From assembly GCA_902779075.1 (NCBI GenBank), contig CACZAK010000060.1:1-42567 (forward strand): a stretch of 42,567 nt of DNA, in the 5' to 3' direction. Made by a program: the position numbers and the translations under genes. The notes beneath the pieces were generated by a model that worked only from the letters and a program-made list of their open reading frames with translations, had not been told where the DNA came from and made no database searches. Below, piece after piece: positions 16,179 through 24,810 of this stretch (within the stretch, counting starts at the first letter, position 1; every line of letters starts with the position of its first letter). The DNA is from an uncultured bacterium (lineage in GTDB: Bacteria; Verrucomicrobiota; Kiritimatiellia; RFP12; UBA1067).

Positions 16179-17360
16179 TCATGCGTAGATTTCCCTTAGG
16201 CGGCCTTCCGTCGACGCAGGCGGCAGCACGGTGAGCTTCTTTCCGGCGTTGTTAGGCATTTGCCCGTCGGGGTCGATGCCGCACAACTCGTAGATGGAGC
16301 CGAGGAAATCCACCGGCGTCACGGGACGCTTCCCCACCTTCGAGGCCGTGTCGTCGCTCTCACCCACTACGCAGCCGCCGCGGAAGCCGCCGCCCGCCAC
16401 GAGGGCGGAGAAGCAGCGCGGGTAGTGGTTGCGCCCGCCGTTCCACGGCGGGTTGCGGTCGAACTTCGTGGTGCGCCCGAACTCGCCGCTCACCCAGAGG
16501 ATGGCCTTGTCTAGCAGTTTGCGCTCGTGGAGGTCGCAGAGGAGCGCGGACACGGCCTTGTCGGTATCTGCCGTGCGCTGTTTCATCGTCTCGAAGTGGC
16601 GCTTGTGGGAATCCCAGCCGCCCATGTTCACGGTGATGTACGGAACGCCGTATTCAACGAGACGGCGCGCCGCGAGGAGCGACTGCCCGATCCACGTGCG
16701 GCCGTAGCGGTTGCGCGTGGCGTCCGTCTCCTGGGAGAGGTCGAACGTGGCGGCCGCGCTGCCCTCGATCACCCGGCGCGCCTCCTTGCCGGCCGCGAGG
16801 AAGTCGGCAAACGCCTCGGGGCGGCCGAAGGTGTCCATGCTGGAAAGCAGGTCGAAGCGGTCCTTGATCTCCTCCTTGGTGAGGCCGCCGGGCGGTACGA
16901 TGCCGTCCACGACGAACTTCGGCTGGTTCGGGTTGCCGCCCGTGACGAGCGGGGCGTACTTGTCGCCGAGGAAGCCTACTTCGCTGAAACGCCCCTTCGC
17001 GGTGGTGAGTATCACGTACGGAGGAAGGTCGCCGGAGTAGGTCTTCGCGCGCATCATCGCCATCACAGCACCGATCGCGGGATACACTATGCCGCCGCCT
17101 GGATTGCGCCCCGTCTGCATGAGGTACGTGGCCGTCTCGTGTCCGAAGTGCGGGTGGGTCATCGTGCGGATGAACGAGCAGAGGTTCGCGCACTTGGCGA
17201 GGTTCGGCCACCACTCGTGTACCTTCATGCCGGGAACGACGGTGTCGATCGCCTTCAGGCCGTTGTTGTAGTCGGGCGAGGCGTCCGGCTTGGGGTCGAA
17301 CGTCTCCAGCTGGGAAGGACCTCCCCAGAGCCACAGTTCAATTACGCTTTTCGCGGACAT
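16179..17360 (-). CDS. DUF1501 protein (alkaline-phosphatase-like fold)
   Basis: A 393-aa protein with family hallmarks: IELWLWGGPSQLETFDPKP near the N-terminus, MTHPHFGHETATYLMQTGR, NMGGWDSHKRHFETMKQ, WVSGEFGRTTKFD, NHYPRCFSALVAGGG and TPVDFLGSIYELCGI. DUF1501 belongs to the alkaline-phosphatase/sulfatase-like clan, and the Asp/His residues of these motifs are probable metal ligands; the substrate is unknown. Most relatives carry a Tat signal of about 40 residues. Here the protein begins right at the mature fold (MSAKSVIELW), with no signal. The preceding gene product carries a Tat signal, so this protein may be carried out in complex with it. It starts 12 nt after that gene. Confidence 0.9.
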   Translation of the reverse strand: MSAKSVIELWLWGGPSQLETFDPKPDASPDYNNGLKAIDTVVPGMKVHEWWPNLAKCANLCSFIRTMTHPHFGHETATYLMQTGRNPGGGIVYPAIGAVMAMMRAKTYSGDLPPYVILTTAKGRFSEVGFLGDKYAPLVTGGNPNQPKFVVDGIVPPGGLTKEEIKDRFDLLSSMDTFGRPEAFADFLAAGKEARRVIEGSAAATFDLSQETDATRNRYGRTWIGQSLLAARRLVEYGVPYITVNMGGWDSHKRHFETMKQRTADTDKAVSALLCDLHERKLLDKAILWVSGEFGRTTKFDRNPPWNGGRNHYPRCFSALVAGGGFRGGCVVGESDDTASKVGKRPVTPVDFLGSIYELCGIDPDGQMPNNAGKKLTVLPPASTEGRLREIYA

Positions 17361-17372
17361 CTTCAGGCCTCC

Positions 17373-18770
17373 TCAGTGCTGGTACAGGAACTCGCGCGTG
17401 TTCATGAGCGCCCAGGCGACATCCTTGGGGAAGTGCCAGCGCGCGCCGCCCTTCAGCTCGCGGTGGCGCGCAACGAGCATGTCCAACTCGGCGGGCATGG
17501 CGGGACGCGAGAGGAACCGCCAGTAGAGGTCCTGCAGCATCGCGCTAATCGAGCGTGAGCGGAATTGCCTGTTGTCCGTGATGCGCCCGAGCATGCGGAA
17601 CAGCTTGCCGGAGTTGAACAGGTAGAGGCGCTGCTTCGCCGTGATCTCGTTGTGCCGCTCGGAAAGGAGGCCCGTATCGCGCGCGGGACGTCCGAAGAGG
17701 AGCAGGAACGCATTGGAGATCGAGCCGTCCTCGATCAGGATGCTCCGCCGGTCCTTAGGCAGGAACGTGAACGGCTCAGGGGCGATGGACTGGTAGTCGC
17801 GCTTCGTGTCCGTGAGGTCGCAGATCATGTCGTCGAGCACCTCCGCGTCGAGGCGGCGGCATGGGAACCCGCCGGTGATGGAGCCGCGCCCATACTCCCT
17901 GGACATGGCAATCGCCCGCACGAGCGGCTTGAGGCGGAAGCCGTTCTTCCTGAAGATCGCCACGTGCGCGGGATCGGGCTTTTCGAGGCCGAGCATCCAC
18001 CAGTCGACGCGCTGCACGAACGCCCGGGCGAATTTATCGCGCGCCGGGCCGAGCAGGTAGTCCGCGAAGGCCGCCGGCGTGGGGCCGTCCTGGGACGGGT
18101 CGAGATATACGATTTCCTCCTTCCACTCGCGCGTGTTCTTGATGCGCACGCGGCGGAAGTAGTTCGCGTACTCGGCGCGGGTCTTCTCCGGAAGGTCGGC
18201 GTAGTTCTCGCCGAGGAACGTGGCCGTGGCCGCCTCGGCGAGCCCCTCCGGCGTGCGGAGCGCCGACGCGCGGAAGAAGTTCGCCTCCGCGTCGCGGAAG
18301 TCGCTGCCGGTCGCGGAGAGGAGCGCGCGCGTGAACGCGGTCCACGGCTCGTCTTTCTTCACGAACTCGCGGATGCGCCGGTGGTAGACGTACACCGCGT
18401 TCGGCCAGAGGTTGATCGGGAACTCGCTCTTCACGCGCAGGATGTCGCAGAAGCGCATGCTCCAGTAGTCGGCGAACGAATCCGACGCGAGCAACATGTC
18501 CACCAGGTCCTTGCGGTTCCGCGAGCGAACGAACTCCTTAGCCTCCTCGACGGTCGGGATGCGTCCCGCCAAGTCGAGGTAGAGACGCCGCACGAGCACC
18601 GCTGGCGTGGCGTCGCCGAACACGGTCTCCCACGCGGCATTGGGCGGACACGTCGTATCCGCCTCGCCATTTTGCGGCGCCGCCCCGAGGAGCGGCATGC
18701 CCGCAAAGGCCGCCGTGCCGCCGATGAACGCGCGGCGCGACACGTCAACACTGGCACCAGATTTTTGCAT
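17373..18770 (-). CDS. PSD1-type (DUF1549/DUF1553) protein with Tat signal
   Basis: A 465-aa protein with a twin-arginine signal (VSRRAFIGGTAAFAGMPLLGA) and then DUF1549-like sequence (VLVRRLYLDLAGRIPTVEEAK, LLASDSFADYWSMRF). A shortened DUF1553-like part follows (FTFLPKDRRSILIEDG, LLFGRPARDTG, LYLFNSG, YWRFLSRPAMPAELDML, DVAWALMNTREFLYQH). The cytochrome-like CxxCH domain found in many planctomycetal homologues is absent. No Shine-Dalgarno sequence precedes the ATG; an extended -10 lies 6 nt upstream, suggesting leaderless translation. It is the first gene of the seven-gene run ending in CDF. Family function is unknown. Confidence 0.87.
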   Translation of the reverse strand: MQKSGASVDVSRRAFIGGTAAFAGMPLLGAAPQNGEADTTCPPNAAWETVFGDATPAVLVRRLYLDLAGRIPTVEEAKEFVRSRNRKDLVDMLLASDSFADYWSMRFCDILRVKSEFPINLWPNAVYVYHRRIREFVKKDEPWTAFTRALLSATGSDFRDAEANFFRASALRTPEGLAEAATATFLGENYADLPEKTRAEYANYFRRVRIKNTREWKEEIVYLDPSQDGPTPAAFADYLLGPARDKFARAFVQRVDWWMLGLEKPDPAHVAIFRKNGFRLKPLVRAIAMSREYGRGSITGGFPCRRLDAEVLDDMICDLTDTKRDYQSIAPEPFTFLPKDRRSILIEDGSISNAFLLLFGRPARDTGLLSERHNEITAKQRLYLFNSGKLFRMLGRITDNRQFRSRSISAMLQDLYWRFLSRPAMPAELDMLVARHRELKGGARWHFPKDVAWALMNTREFLYQH

Positions 18771-18776
18771 GGCACT

Positions 18777-18785
18777 ATTAAAGCA
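18777..18785 (-). promoter_or_regulatory. Extended -10 promoter, predicted leaderless start of the seven-gene operon
   Basis: The minus strand reads TGC-TTTAAT, then six bases, then the ATG at 18770. With normal spacing the transcript would begin at or next to the start codon. No good -35 is visible (a weak TGACAA lies at 19-nt spacing), as is usual for extended -10 promoters. Confidence 0.55.
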
Positions 18786-18823
18786 TGTTGCAGAGAAAAT
18801 CTTGTCACCTGTATGTCACAAAT

Positions 18824-18870
18824 GGTAGGGCGAGCCGAAGGTAGGGCGAGCCGTCCCGGCGAGCCGTCCC
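18824..18870. repeat. Short GGTAGGGCGAGCC intergenic repeat
   Basis: GGTAGGGCGAGCC occurs at 18824-18836 and 18840-18852, and the related GGCGAGCCGTCCC runs on to 18870, just after the HAD-lipoprotein gene. A related G-rich element (GGTGGGGCGAGC) is found at 42314. They resemble dispersed short repeats of one genome-wide family. Confidence 0.65.
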
Positions 18871-18877
18871 TTGCTTG

Positions 18878-19879
18878 CTATTGCCCGCCGTATATCGTCT
18901 TCCAATCGTCGCGCATCGAAATCGGGACCCATCCCGACTTCTCGCACGACTGCTTCATCGCTGCGGCCTTCTTTGGATTGCCGTTCTCACGCTTCATGTC
19001 GTCGCAGAGCACCATGAACGCCGCCGAACGGTACTTGTTCCCGCCGATGACATAGTTCGCCATGCTGGCGTCCGTATGGCTGTTCCCGAACGAGAGGACC
19101 GGCTTCACCCCGATCTCGCGGATGAGCGCCGACACCTTGTTCATCTGGAGGTTTTTCACGATCTGCGTCCCGCCCAGAATCGGGACGTCGTTCTTCCCGA
19201 ACACGTAGGAAATCCCGTCCTCGCCGTTCTGCGCCTTCGAGACAATCGTATAGTCCGACCCTATCACTCTCCACGGCGGAACCGGCAGCCTGTCGCACAC
19301 CAGCGTACGCACGACAAACCTTTCAGAGCCACTGACAACATATACGGCGAAACCCTTCTCGACTAGGTATTCGACGAGCTGCACCATTGGAAGGTAGAAC
19401 ATCCCCCCGCGCTTCATTCCGGGGTGATTGGGCTCCCGCTCATCCATGAACTTGCGGACAATTGCTTTGAGTTCGTCGATTGATACGCCCTTGTACGCCG
19501 CTGCGGTCATGCGCTCGCGCTCGTTGCCGAGCGGCGGATAAACTCCCTTCTCGCGTGATGTGCGGGCGGCGGCTTTCAGCTCTTCAGATGCCTGGAAGGA
19601 CGGGTCGTCAAGGACTCGGCTCTCAAAGAGCTGCCAGTCGAAATACGTCGGGTTCGTCTCGCAGAAAAGCGTCCCGTCAAGGTCGAACACCGCGATGCGC
19701 CGCTCGGGCGGAATGAAGTCCGGCGACGATTCATCCGTCACGGCGTTCACGTACTCTACGATTGCCGCCTTCGACGCGGAACCGTCGTTCCAAAGCGACA
19801 ATGCGTCATTCGTGCGGCATCCGCATACTGCGCATGCTGCGACTACTGCGAAAACTCTAAACATTTTTTCTATCGGCAT
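18878..19879 (-). CDS. HAD-family phosphatase lipoprotein
   Basis: The start at 19879 is chosen because AAGGAG lies 10 nt upstream; an in-frame ATG at 19909 has no such site. The product is about 333 aa. MPIEKMFRVFAVVAACAVCGC is a lipoprotein-like signal with the lipobox VCGC, which would anchor the protein in a membrane. HAD motifs are clear: IAVFDLDGTLF (motif I), VYVVSGSERF (motif II) and LSFGNSHTDASMANY (motif IV). The large insert between motifs I and II (FDWQLFESRVLDD to MFYLPMVQLVEYL) resembles bacterial secreted acid-phosphatase-like HADs. It probably removes phosphate from extracytoplasmic substrates. The gene stands alone, separated from PSD1 by a short repeat. Confidence 0.85.
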   Translation of the reverse strand: MPIEKMFRVFAVVAACAVCGCRTNDALSLWNDGSASKAAIVEYVNAVTDESSPDFIPPERRIAVFDLDGTLFCETNPTYFDWQLFESRVLDDPSFQASEELKAAARTSREKGVYPPLGNERERMTAAAYKGVSIDELKAIVRKFMDEREPNHPGMKRGGMFYLPMVQLVEYLVEKGFAVYVVSGSERFVVRTLVCDRLPVPPWRVIGSDYTIVSKAQNGEDGISYVFGKNDVPILGGTQIVKNLQMNKVSALIREIGVKPVLSFGNSHTDASMANYVIGGNKYRSAAFMVLCDDMKRENGNPKKAAAMKQSCEKSGWVPISMRDDWKTIYGGQ

Positions 19880-19953
19880 TTCTCTAATTCTCCTTGTGGG
19901 GGAAAACAAAAATTGGTTTTAAAGGGTTCGTAATTTCCCCGTACCCAGCAATC

Positions 19954-22900
19954 TCACTCCACTCGCACGGCAAAGCTCAGCCCATTAGGCCCCGTTGCGC
20001 TACCCGTCCCCTTCCCATCGACGACAACTCCAATTACCTTGACCGTGAATTTCTTCAGCTTTCCACCTTGAATTGCGTACACCTTGAACGACCCCTTGAA
20101 CAACCCGGTCTTTGGCGTGTACGTGAGCTTCATCGCGGAGCGGTTCGTCCCCTTAGTGTCATCAATGACAAGATTGAACCCGCCCGTTGCCTTGTCTTTA
20201 ACGTACTTCACGGACGCAGCTTTCGCGAACGACCACTTCCCGCCCCTCGGAACTATCGGCTCGCCATCTGGCAGCAAATCCTCTATCGTCCCCTGCGGGA
20301 GGGCCGCGCTTGTCGCGGCCACATTCACCTTCGCACCCACCTTGCTCCATTCGCCGCCCACCTTTTTCTCAACCATCACATAATTGCCATTCTTCAGCGT
20401 GAAGCTTCCATCCGCCGCCATTTCGAACGTCATCTCCCCAACCGGTGCCCTGAAAGGAATCAACGTGGGAAGAATGCGCGCCCGCGCGCCCGTACCATTT
20501 ACTCCACCCACCTCCACCGTCACGCCCCTTGCCGAGACCTTCTTCGCCTTGCCGTCAATCAGCAACGTCACGGACGCAGCAATCTTGATCGTCCCCTTCT
20601 TCGCATTGATCTTGCCGACCTTCACCTGAACAGTCCCAACCGATGCGCCCCCCTTGCCGTACAGCGCACCAAGCACTGTCTGCGCCTTGACGAAACCAGT
20701 ATCGAGATGTCCCGCGTTAACCCCTGTCCACTGTGCGTACAGCTTTTTCCCCGACGACACAGCTATCCTCTGTCCATTGGCATAGACTACCTCTCCATCG
20801 GCGCTAGTCGCCCACCCGGCGAACTCCCAGCCGAACCGCGTGAACGCATTCGCGTTCAATGCCTGAGCCACGTTGTTTGTAAACGTCTGCGCCGCCATGA
20901 CTCCCACACCACCGTTAGCGTCGAACGTCACCTTCCACACCTGCTGCTCCACGACCGGATCCGGTTGCGGCGTGGGCTGCGGCGTAGGTTGCGGCGTGGG
21001 TTGCGGCGTAGGTTGCGGCGTGGGTTGCGGCTTGGGCTGCGGCTCGGGCTGTGGTTCGGGTTCCAGTTCGAGGACGTCAGCGACAAAATCAATTATCTGC
21101 GCTTTATCCATGTACCCGTTCGTCCATTGCTTGATGTAGTTGTCCGGATCATTTGGATCAATGATGCAGACAAGCGGCAGCGTATATCCGCCCAGCTCCA
21201 ACGTGTACATGTAAGTCTCCATGAACTGCGTGTCGCAGTCGCTATACCACAGGACGCATTTCTCGCCGAGTTTGAGCAGCAAGGCAGGATCCGAACAGGC
21301 CTCCCTTGTCATCATCGTATTGTAGCACGAGTCGCGCCCGCTTATAAGGAACACTTTCTTTCCGGTTCTCCTGGCCTCGGCCATGGCCGAGTCTTTCGAC
21401 GTATGCCACTCCGGCAACTTCGTCCAGTGCGCGTAATAGGTGACATCCGCCTTCACGACAGTTGACTCCGTCACCTGCGTACCGTTGCTCACGGCCGTGA
21501 ACCAGCCGTCGAATGCATAGCCGTCCCGCGTCGGAATCGGCAACGCACCGACGGCCGCACCGCTCGCAACGGAACGGGATTCCGGCGACACGTTGCCGCC
21601 GTTCGCGTTGAATTTCACCACGGAGGTGGTGTAGCCGGCATCAAGCGTGAAGTCGAATCCATAGACATTGGTGACCCTCCCCAGTTGGTAGGGATTGTAT
21701 GCGACGTCCATCACCACATGAGTTCCCTCACAGGCTTTCAATGTGACGGAACGAACGGTATTCCCCTTCGCGTTCGAGGCCGTAACGTCATACGTCCCTT
21801 CAGACAAAATCAACGCGTAGACGCCATTTTCGTCCGTCATGCATTCCCCACGCTTGTGTTGGCTTGGATCGGGAACTGAAACCTTGACGCCGACGATGGG
21901 CAGTCCCGTCGACGTCGTTACGCGTCCGCTGCAAATGACGCCGCCCTTCTTTCCGTCGGGATATATGTTGCAGACGAAGGTGTCAATGGCGGTGAATTCG
22001 TCTATGTTCGGTGGCGCATACCAGGTATCACCGCTGCCTCCCCATCCCAGGTTGAAATGCACGAAGAACGTGCCCGAGGAATACCCGTAGCCGTCCGCCA
22101 CCGCGCCATGTCCTCCGTTGGGGCCCTCAAGACTCGTCAGGACCGGCAGTTTTGCATCGAGATTAGAAATCAGGATCTGCCTGATCGTCTCCGCCGGGAA
22201 GTAGCCGTCCGAACCGCCCGGAGCCACAATCGGCAATGCGTTCGCATATCCAAAGACGTCCGTCAGCGCCGGCCCTGCCACATATCCCCCCGTCCCCGAG
22301 AAATTCTCGGCATAACGCATGAAACACGCAATGCCGATATCCGACGTCAACTTGCCAATCGCCTTTCGCTGCTCGTCCGTGATTCCGCTGTCGGGCGTCG
22401 CCGGCATGTTGCTCCAGTCGTAGACGCCTCCCTGCATCGTAAGCGATATGGGCGAGAACAGCACTTCATAGTACCACTCGTTTATGTCCCTCTTCCCTGA
22501 TTGGACGTTGCACGTATTCGTACGCGGCGTGACGGACCCCGTAGGATAACGGAAATACCTCATGATCTGCGCCGTCGCCGTGGCCACGCACCCGCACGGA
22601 TAGTTGTTGGGCGTATATAAGTTGTAGCAAGGGCCATCTTGGGACCACTTCGTCTCAAGCAGGGGTTCCACGCGGACGTCGGACACCACGCCATCTGCCG
22701 AGGGCGCGTAGTCAGCATCCAGCCTCAGTTCGGTCCCAAGCGAGGCACCCCTTGTCAGTCGGGCCCATTGCGCGGCCGGCGTGGAAAGCGGCACCGAACG
22801 TGCAGAAGGCGACTTGGCGACAATCTTGCATTTCCTTGCACGCGCCGCAAGGTCTCTATCCAACATCGCCCAGAGCGGGCCCTGCGGGTTCTCGACGAAG

Positions 22901-23199
22901 TCGGAAGTTCCGGAGAAAGCAATGATCGGCTCTATTTCGGTGTCGTTCGAAGTGACGACAAAACCGCCGTTCCGCAAGTGAACGACGTTAAAGGCCGCGC
23001 CGCTTACCGTGGAGAATGCCTTGACCGCTCCGATGTCGTTTCTCACCCCCATTCCAAGGCGATTTCCCGTCTGCAGCCACGTCAAGGCGGCCATTCCCGC
23101 CAGATTGGTAGAAACGGGAGCCGCGGACAATTCCGTGAAAAAGGTAAACGCAAGAACCGCAACCATCGTCATCAGTTTCATTTTCATCTTTATTTTCAT
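19954..23199 (-). CDS. Secreted C10 (streptopain-like) peptidase with thioredoxin-like, InlB and shared C-terminal domains
   Basis: The start at 23199 (AAGGA 8 nt upstream) gives a signal peptide and about 1081 aa. The C10 papain-fold peptidase spans about residues 25-415: the catalytic Cys is in CGCVATATAQIMRYF (C204), the His in GGHGAVADGYG (H364), and LGWGGSGDTWY completes the fold. Next comes a carboxypeptidase-regulatory-like beta domain (ICSGRVTTSTGLPIVG), then an InlB repeat (VVKFNANGG to YYAHW). A thioredoxin-like segment follows (GKKVFLISGRDSCYNTM to LPLVCIIDP) with a single Cys where CxxC is usual. A TPQP linker, another InlB repeat (KLYAQW) and a C-terminal domain of about 230 residues close the protein. 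That domain is closely related to the end of the protein at 39477-42245. It should degrade protein outside the cell. Confidence 0.88.
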   Translation of the reverse strand: MKIKMKMKLMTMVAVLAFTFFTELSAAPVSTNLAGMAALTWLQTGNRLGMGVRNDIGAVKAFSTVSGAAFNVVHLRNGGFVVTSNDTEIEPIIAFSGTSDFVENPQGPLWAMLDRDLAARARKCKIVAKSPSARSVPLSTPAAQWARLTRGASLGTELRLDADYAPSADGVVSDVRVEPLLETKWSQDGPCYNLYTPNNYPCGCVATATAQIMRYFRYPTGSVTPRTNTCNVQSGKRDINEWYYEVLFSPISLTMQGGVYDWSNMPATPDSGITDEQRKAIGKLTSDIGIACFMRYAENFSGTGGYVAGPALTDVFGYANALPIVAPGGSDGYFPAETIRQILISNLDAKLPVLTSLEGPNGGHGAVADGYGYSSGTFFVHFNLGWGGSGDTWYAPPNIDEFTAIDTFVCNIYPDGKKGGVICSGRVTTSTGLPIVGVKVSVPDPSQHKRGECMTDENGVYALILSEGTYDVTASNAKGNTVRSVTLKACEGTHVVMDVAYNPYQLGRVTNVYGFDFTLDAGYTTSVVKFNANGGNVSPESRSVASGAAVGALPIPTRDGYAFDGWFTAVSNGTQVTESTVVKADVTYYAHWTKLPEWHTSKDSAMAEARRTGKKVFLISGRDSCYNTMMTREACSDPALLLKLGEKCVLWYSDCDTQFMETYMYTLELGGYTLPLVCIIDPNDPDNYIKQWTNGYMDKAQIIDFVADVLELEPEPQPEPQPKPQPTPQPTPQPTPQPTPQPTPQPDPVVEQQVWKVTFDANGGVGVMAAQTFTNNVAQALNANAFTRFGWEFAGWATSADGEVVYANGQRIAVSSGKKLYAQWTGVNAGHLDTGFVKAQTVLGALYGKGGASVGTVQVKVGKINAKKGTIKIAASVTLLIDGKAKKVSARGVTVEVGGVNGTGARARILPTLIPFRAPVGEMTFEMAADGSFTLKNGNYVMVEKKVGGEWSKVGAKVNVAATSAALPQGTIEDLLPDGEPIVPRGGKWSFAKAASVKYVKDKATGGFNLVIDDTKGTNRSAMKLTYTPKTGLFKGSFKVYAIQGGKLKKFTVKVIGVVVDGKGTGSATGPNGLSFAVRVE
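20963..21070. repeat. In-frame 12-bp minisatellite (TPQP linker)
   Basis: Nine 12-bp units, alternating mainly between GGTTGCGGCGTG and GGTTGCGGCGTA, encode a PTPQ/PEPQ linker between the thioredoxin-like and second InlB parts of the peptidase. Copy number may vary without changing frame. Confidence 0.88.
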
Positions 23200-23272
23200 C
23201 TTTGTTTTCCTTTCTAATTGGCAATTTTCACATGCGGCCCGTCCTATACGGCTTGGCGACCGCAAGCGACGA

Positions 23273-24763
23273 CTAACGCATACTTTCATCACTTCGGCGA
23301 TCATTGAGCATCTTCGTCATTTCCGCGAGGCGCGTGCGCTGCTCGGGGGCGTCCGCGAGGTCATGTTCCTGGAACGGGTCCGCAACGACGTTGTAGAGCC
23401 GCACCCGTGCGCCGCCTTCGCGCATGCGCACGCGGAGTGCCACGTAGTCGCCCACGCGCACCATCTGCTGGAGCCCGCGCACCTTCCCCTTCCGCGCCTT
23501 GAACTCCCGGAACGCCTCCGTCGCGCCGTCCCACGGGAACTCGTACCGCGTGTAGACGAGCGACTTCATCGGCTCGTAGCGTCCCTCGGCCGCGGCGGCG
23601 AGGAATTTCTTCCACGCCTGAGCCTGCGAAGGCGTCGCGTCGACCACGCCGGACGGCACCTTCGCCGGCCAGTGGATCAGCGCGGGAACGCGCATCCCGC
23701 CCTCGAACACGTCGCGCTTCAACCCATCGAACGGACCCGCCGAGCCAAATGTCCGTGGGTCGGCACCGTATTCGTCGGCAGGGCCATTGTCGGACGTGAA
23801 GACGATGAGCGTGTCGCGGGCGAGTCCGTTCTTCTCAAGGTGGCGCACGATGTCGCCGATGGCGTCGTCCATCCGCGTGATCGCCGTCGCGTACCGCGCG
23901 GCGGACGGCGGCAGGTTCGTGTAGGCGGGATCGATCCACGTGTTGCGCGCATCGACGGGCTCGGGCGCGAGCGGCCATGACACGCCGTCTGTGGGATACG
24001 GACGCCCCGGCACGTGGAGCGGCTTCTTGCAGACAACGTCGTTGCCGCAATGACCGGACCCGTGGATTGCGTTCACGGCGAGGTAGAGGAAGAACGGCTT
24101 TTCAGGCGAGCGAGCCAAATGGTCGGAAATCAGCTGCTTCGTCTTCGCCGCGAAGAGGTCGGTGGAATAGATGCCCTTTGCGGATTCCGTCGCGTTGGTG
24201 CGGTTCTCGGTGATTCCCATGAACGCGCCCCGGATGTGCCCCTCGTAGTGGTAGTAGGTGTGTCCGGCCATGTGGTCGAGGAAGCCGTAGAAGTAGTCGA
24301 AGCCCCTGTCAAGCGGGTGCGACGTGACCGGTTGCCCGGATTCCCCTCCTCCCGCGACGCCCCACTTGCCCACGGCCCACGTCGCATAGCCCGCCGCACG
24401 CATGACGGTGCCGATGGTGTTCGTCTCGGAGAACGGCTGGTCGAAACAGTTGTCGCGGAGCGAGCACTGTCCCTGCGGTAGGCCGGTCAATATCGAGGCG
24501 CGGCTCGGCGCGCAGACCGGCGCGCAGCAGTAGTGGTTCGAAAGCGCCGTTCCCCCGCTCGCGAGACGGTCGAGGTGCGGCGTCCGGATGCGGGGCAACC
24601 GCTCCGCACGGGCGTTCTGCCATGCGAAGCCGACATCTCCCCAGCCGAGGTCGTCTGCCAGAATGAAAATGACGTTAGGCCGCTTGACGTCCGTCCCGGC
24701 ATGGACAACGCCTGCAAGCAGCGCACTCATCAAAAAGGCAATCTTGATTATTCGGATATCCAT
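23273..24763 (-). CDS. Secreted Cys-type sulfatase (family S1)
   Basis: A 496-aa exported sulfatase (signal MDIRIIKIAFLMSALLAGVVHA; AAGGAGG ribosome site). The signature CAPSRASILTG places the formylglycine precursor at C84; metal ligands are in ILADDLGWGD and VFTSDNGPADEYG, and other family blocks are VGKWGV, GFDYFYGF and GGMRVPALIHWP. Activity requires a formylglycine-generating enzyme, which is not in this window. It should remove sulfate from mucin or algal glycans; the substrate cannot be told. After TPSQ the usual block (Tyr/Asp, PT, AG, DG.SL..L) is not found and the chain runs straight into KKFLAAAAEGRYEP, as if about 30 residues were missing or diverged. It lies 73 nt before the C10 peptidase gene. 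Confidence 0.9.
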   Translation of the reverse strand: MDIRIIKIAFLMSALLAGVVHAGTDVKRPNVIFILADDLGWGDVGFAWQNARAERLPRIRTPHLDRLASGGTALSNHYCCAPVCAPSRASILTGLPQGQCSLRDNCFDQPFSETNTIGTVMRAAGYATWAVGKWGVAGGGESGQPVTSHPLDRGFDYFYGFLDHMAGHTYYHYEGHIRGAFMGITENRTNATESAKGIYSTDLFAAKTKQLISDHLARSPEKPFFLYLAVNAIHGSGHCGNDVVCKKPLHVPGRPYPTDGVSWPLAPEPVDARNTWIDPAYTNLPPSAARYATAITRMDDAIGDIVRHLEKNGLARDTLIVFTSDNGPADEYGADPRTFGSAGPFDGLKRDVFEGGMRVPALIHWPAKVPSGVVDATPSQAQAWKKFLAAAAEGRYEPMKSLVYTRYEFPWDGATEAFREFKARKGKVRGLQQMVRVGDYVALRVRMREGGARVRLYNVVADPFQEHDLADAPEQRTRLAEMTKMLNDRRSDESMR

Positions 24764-24810
24764 CTTCCTCCTTCATTTTGTCACGAAATAGAGCATTGCG
24801 ACCCATTCTT

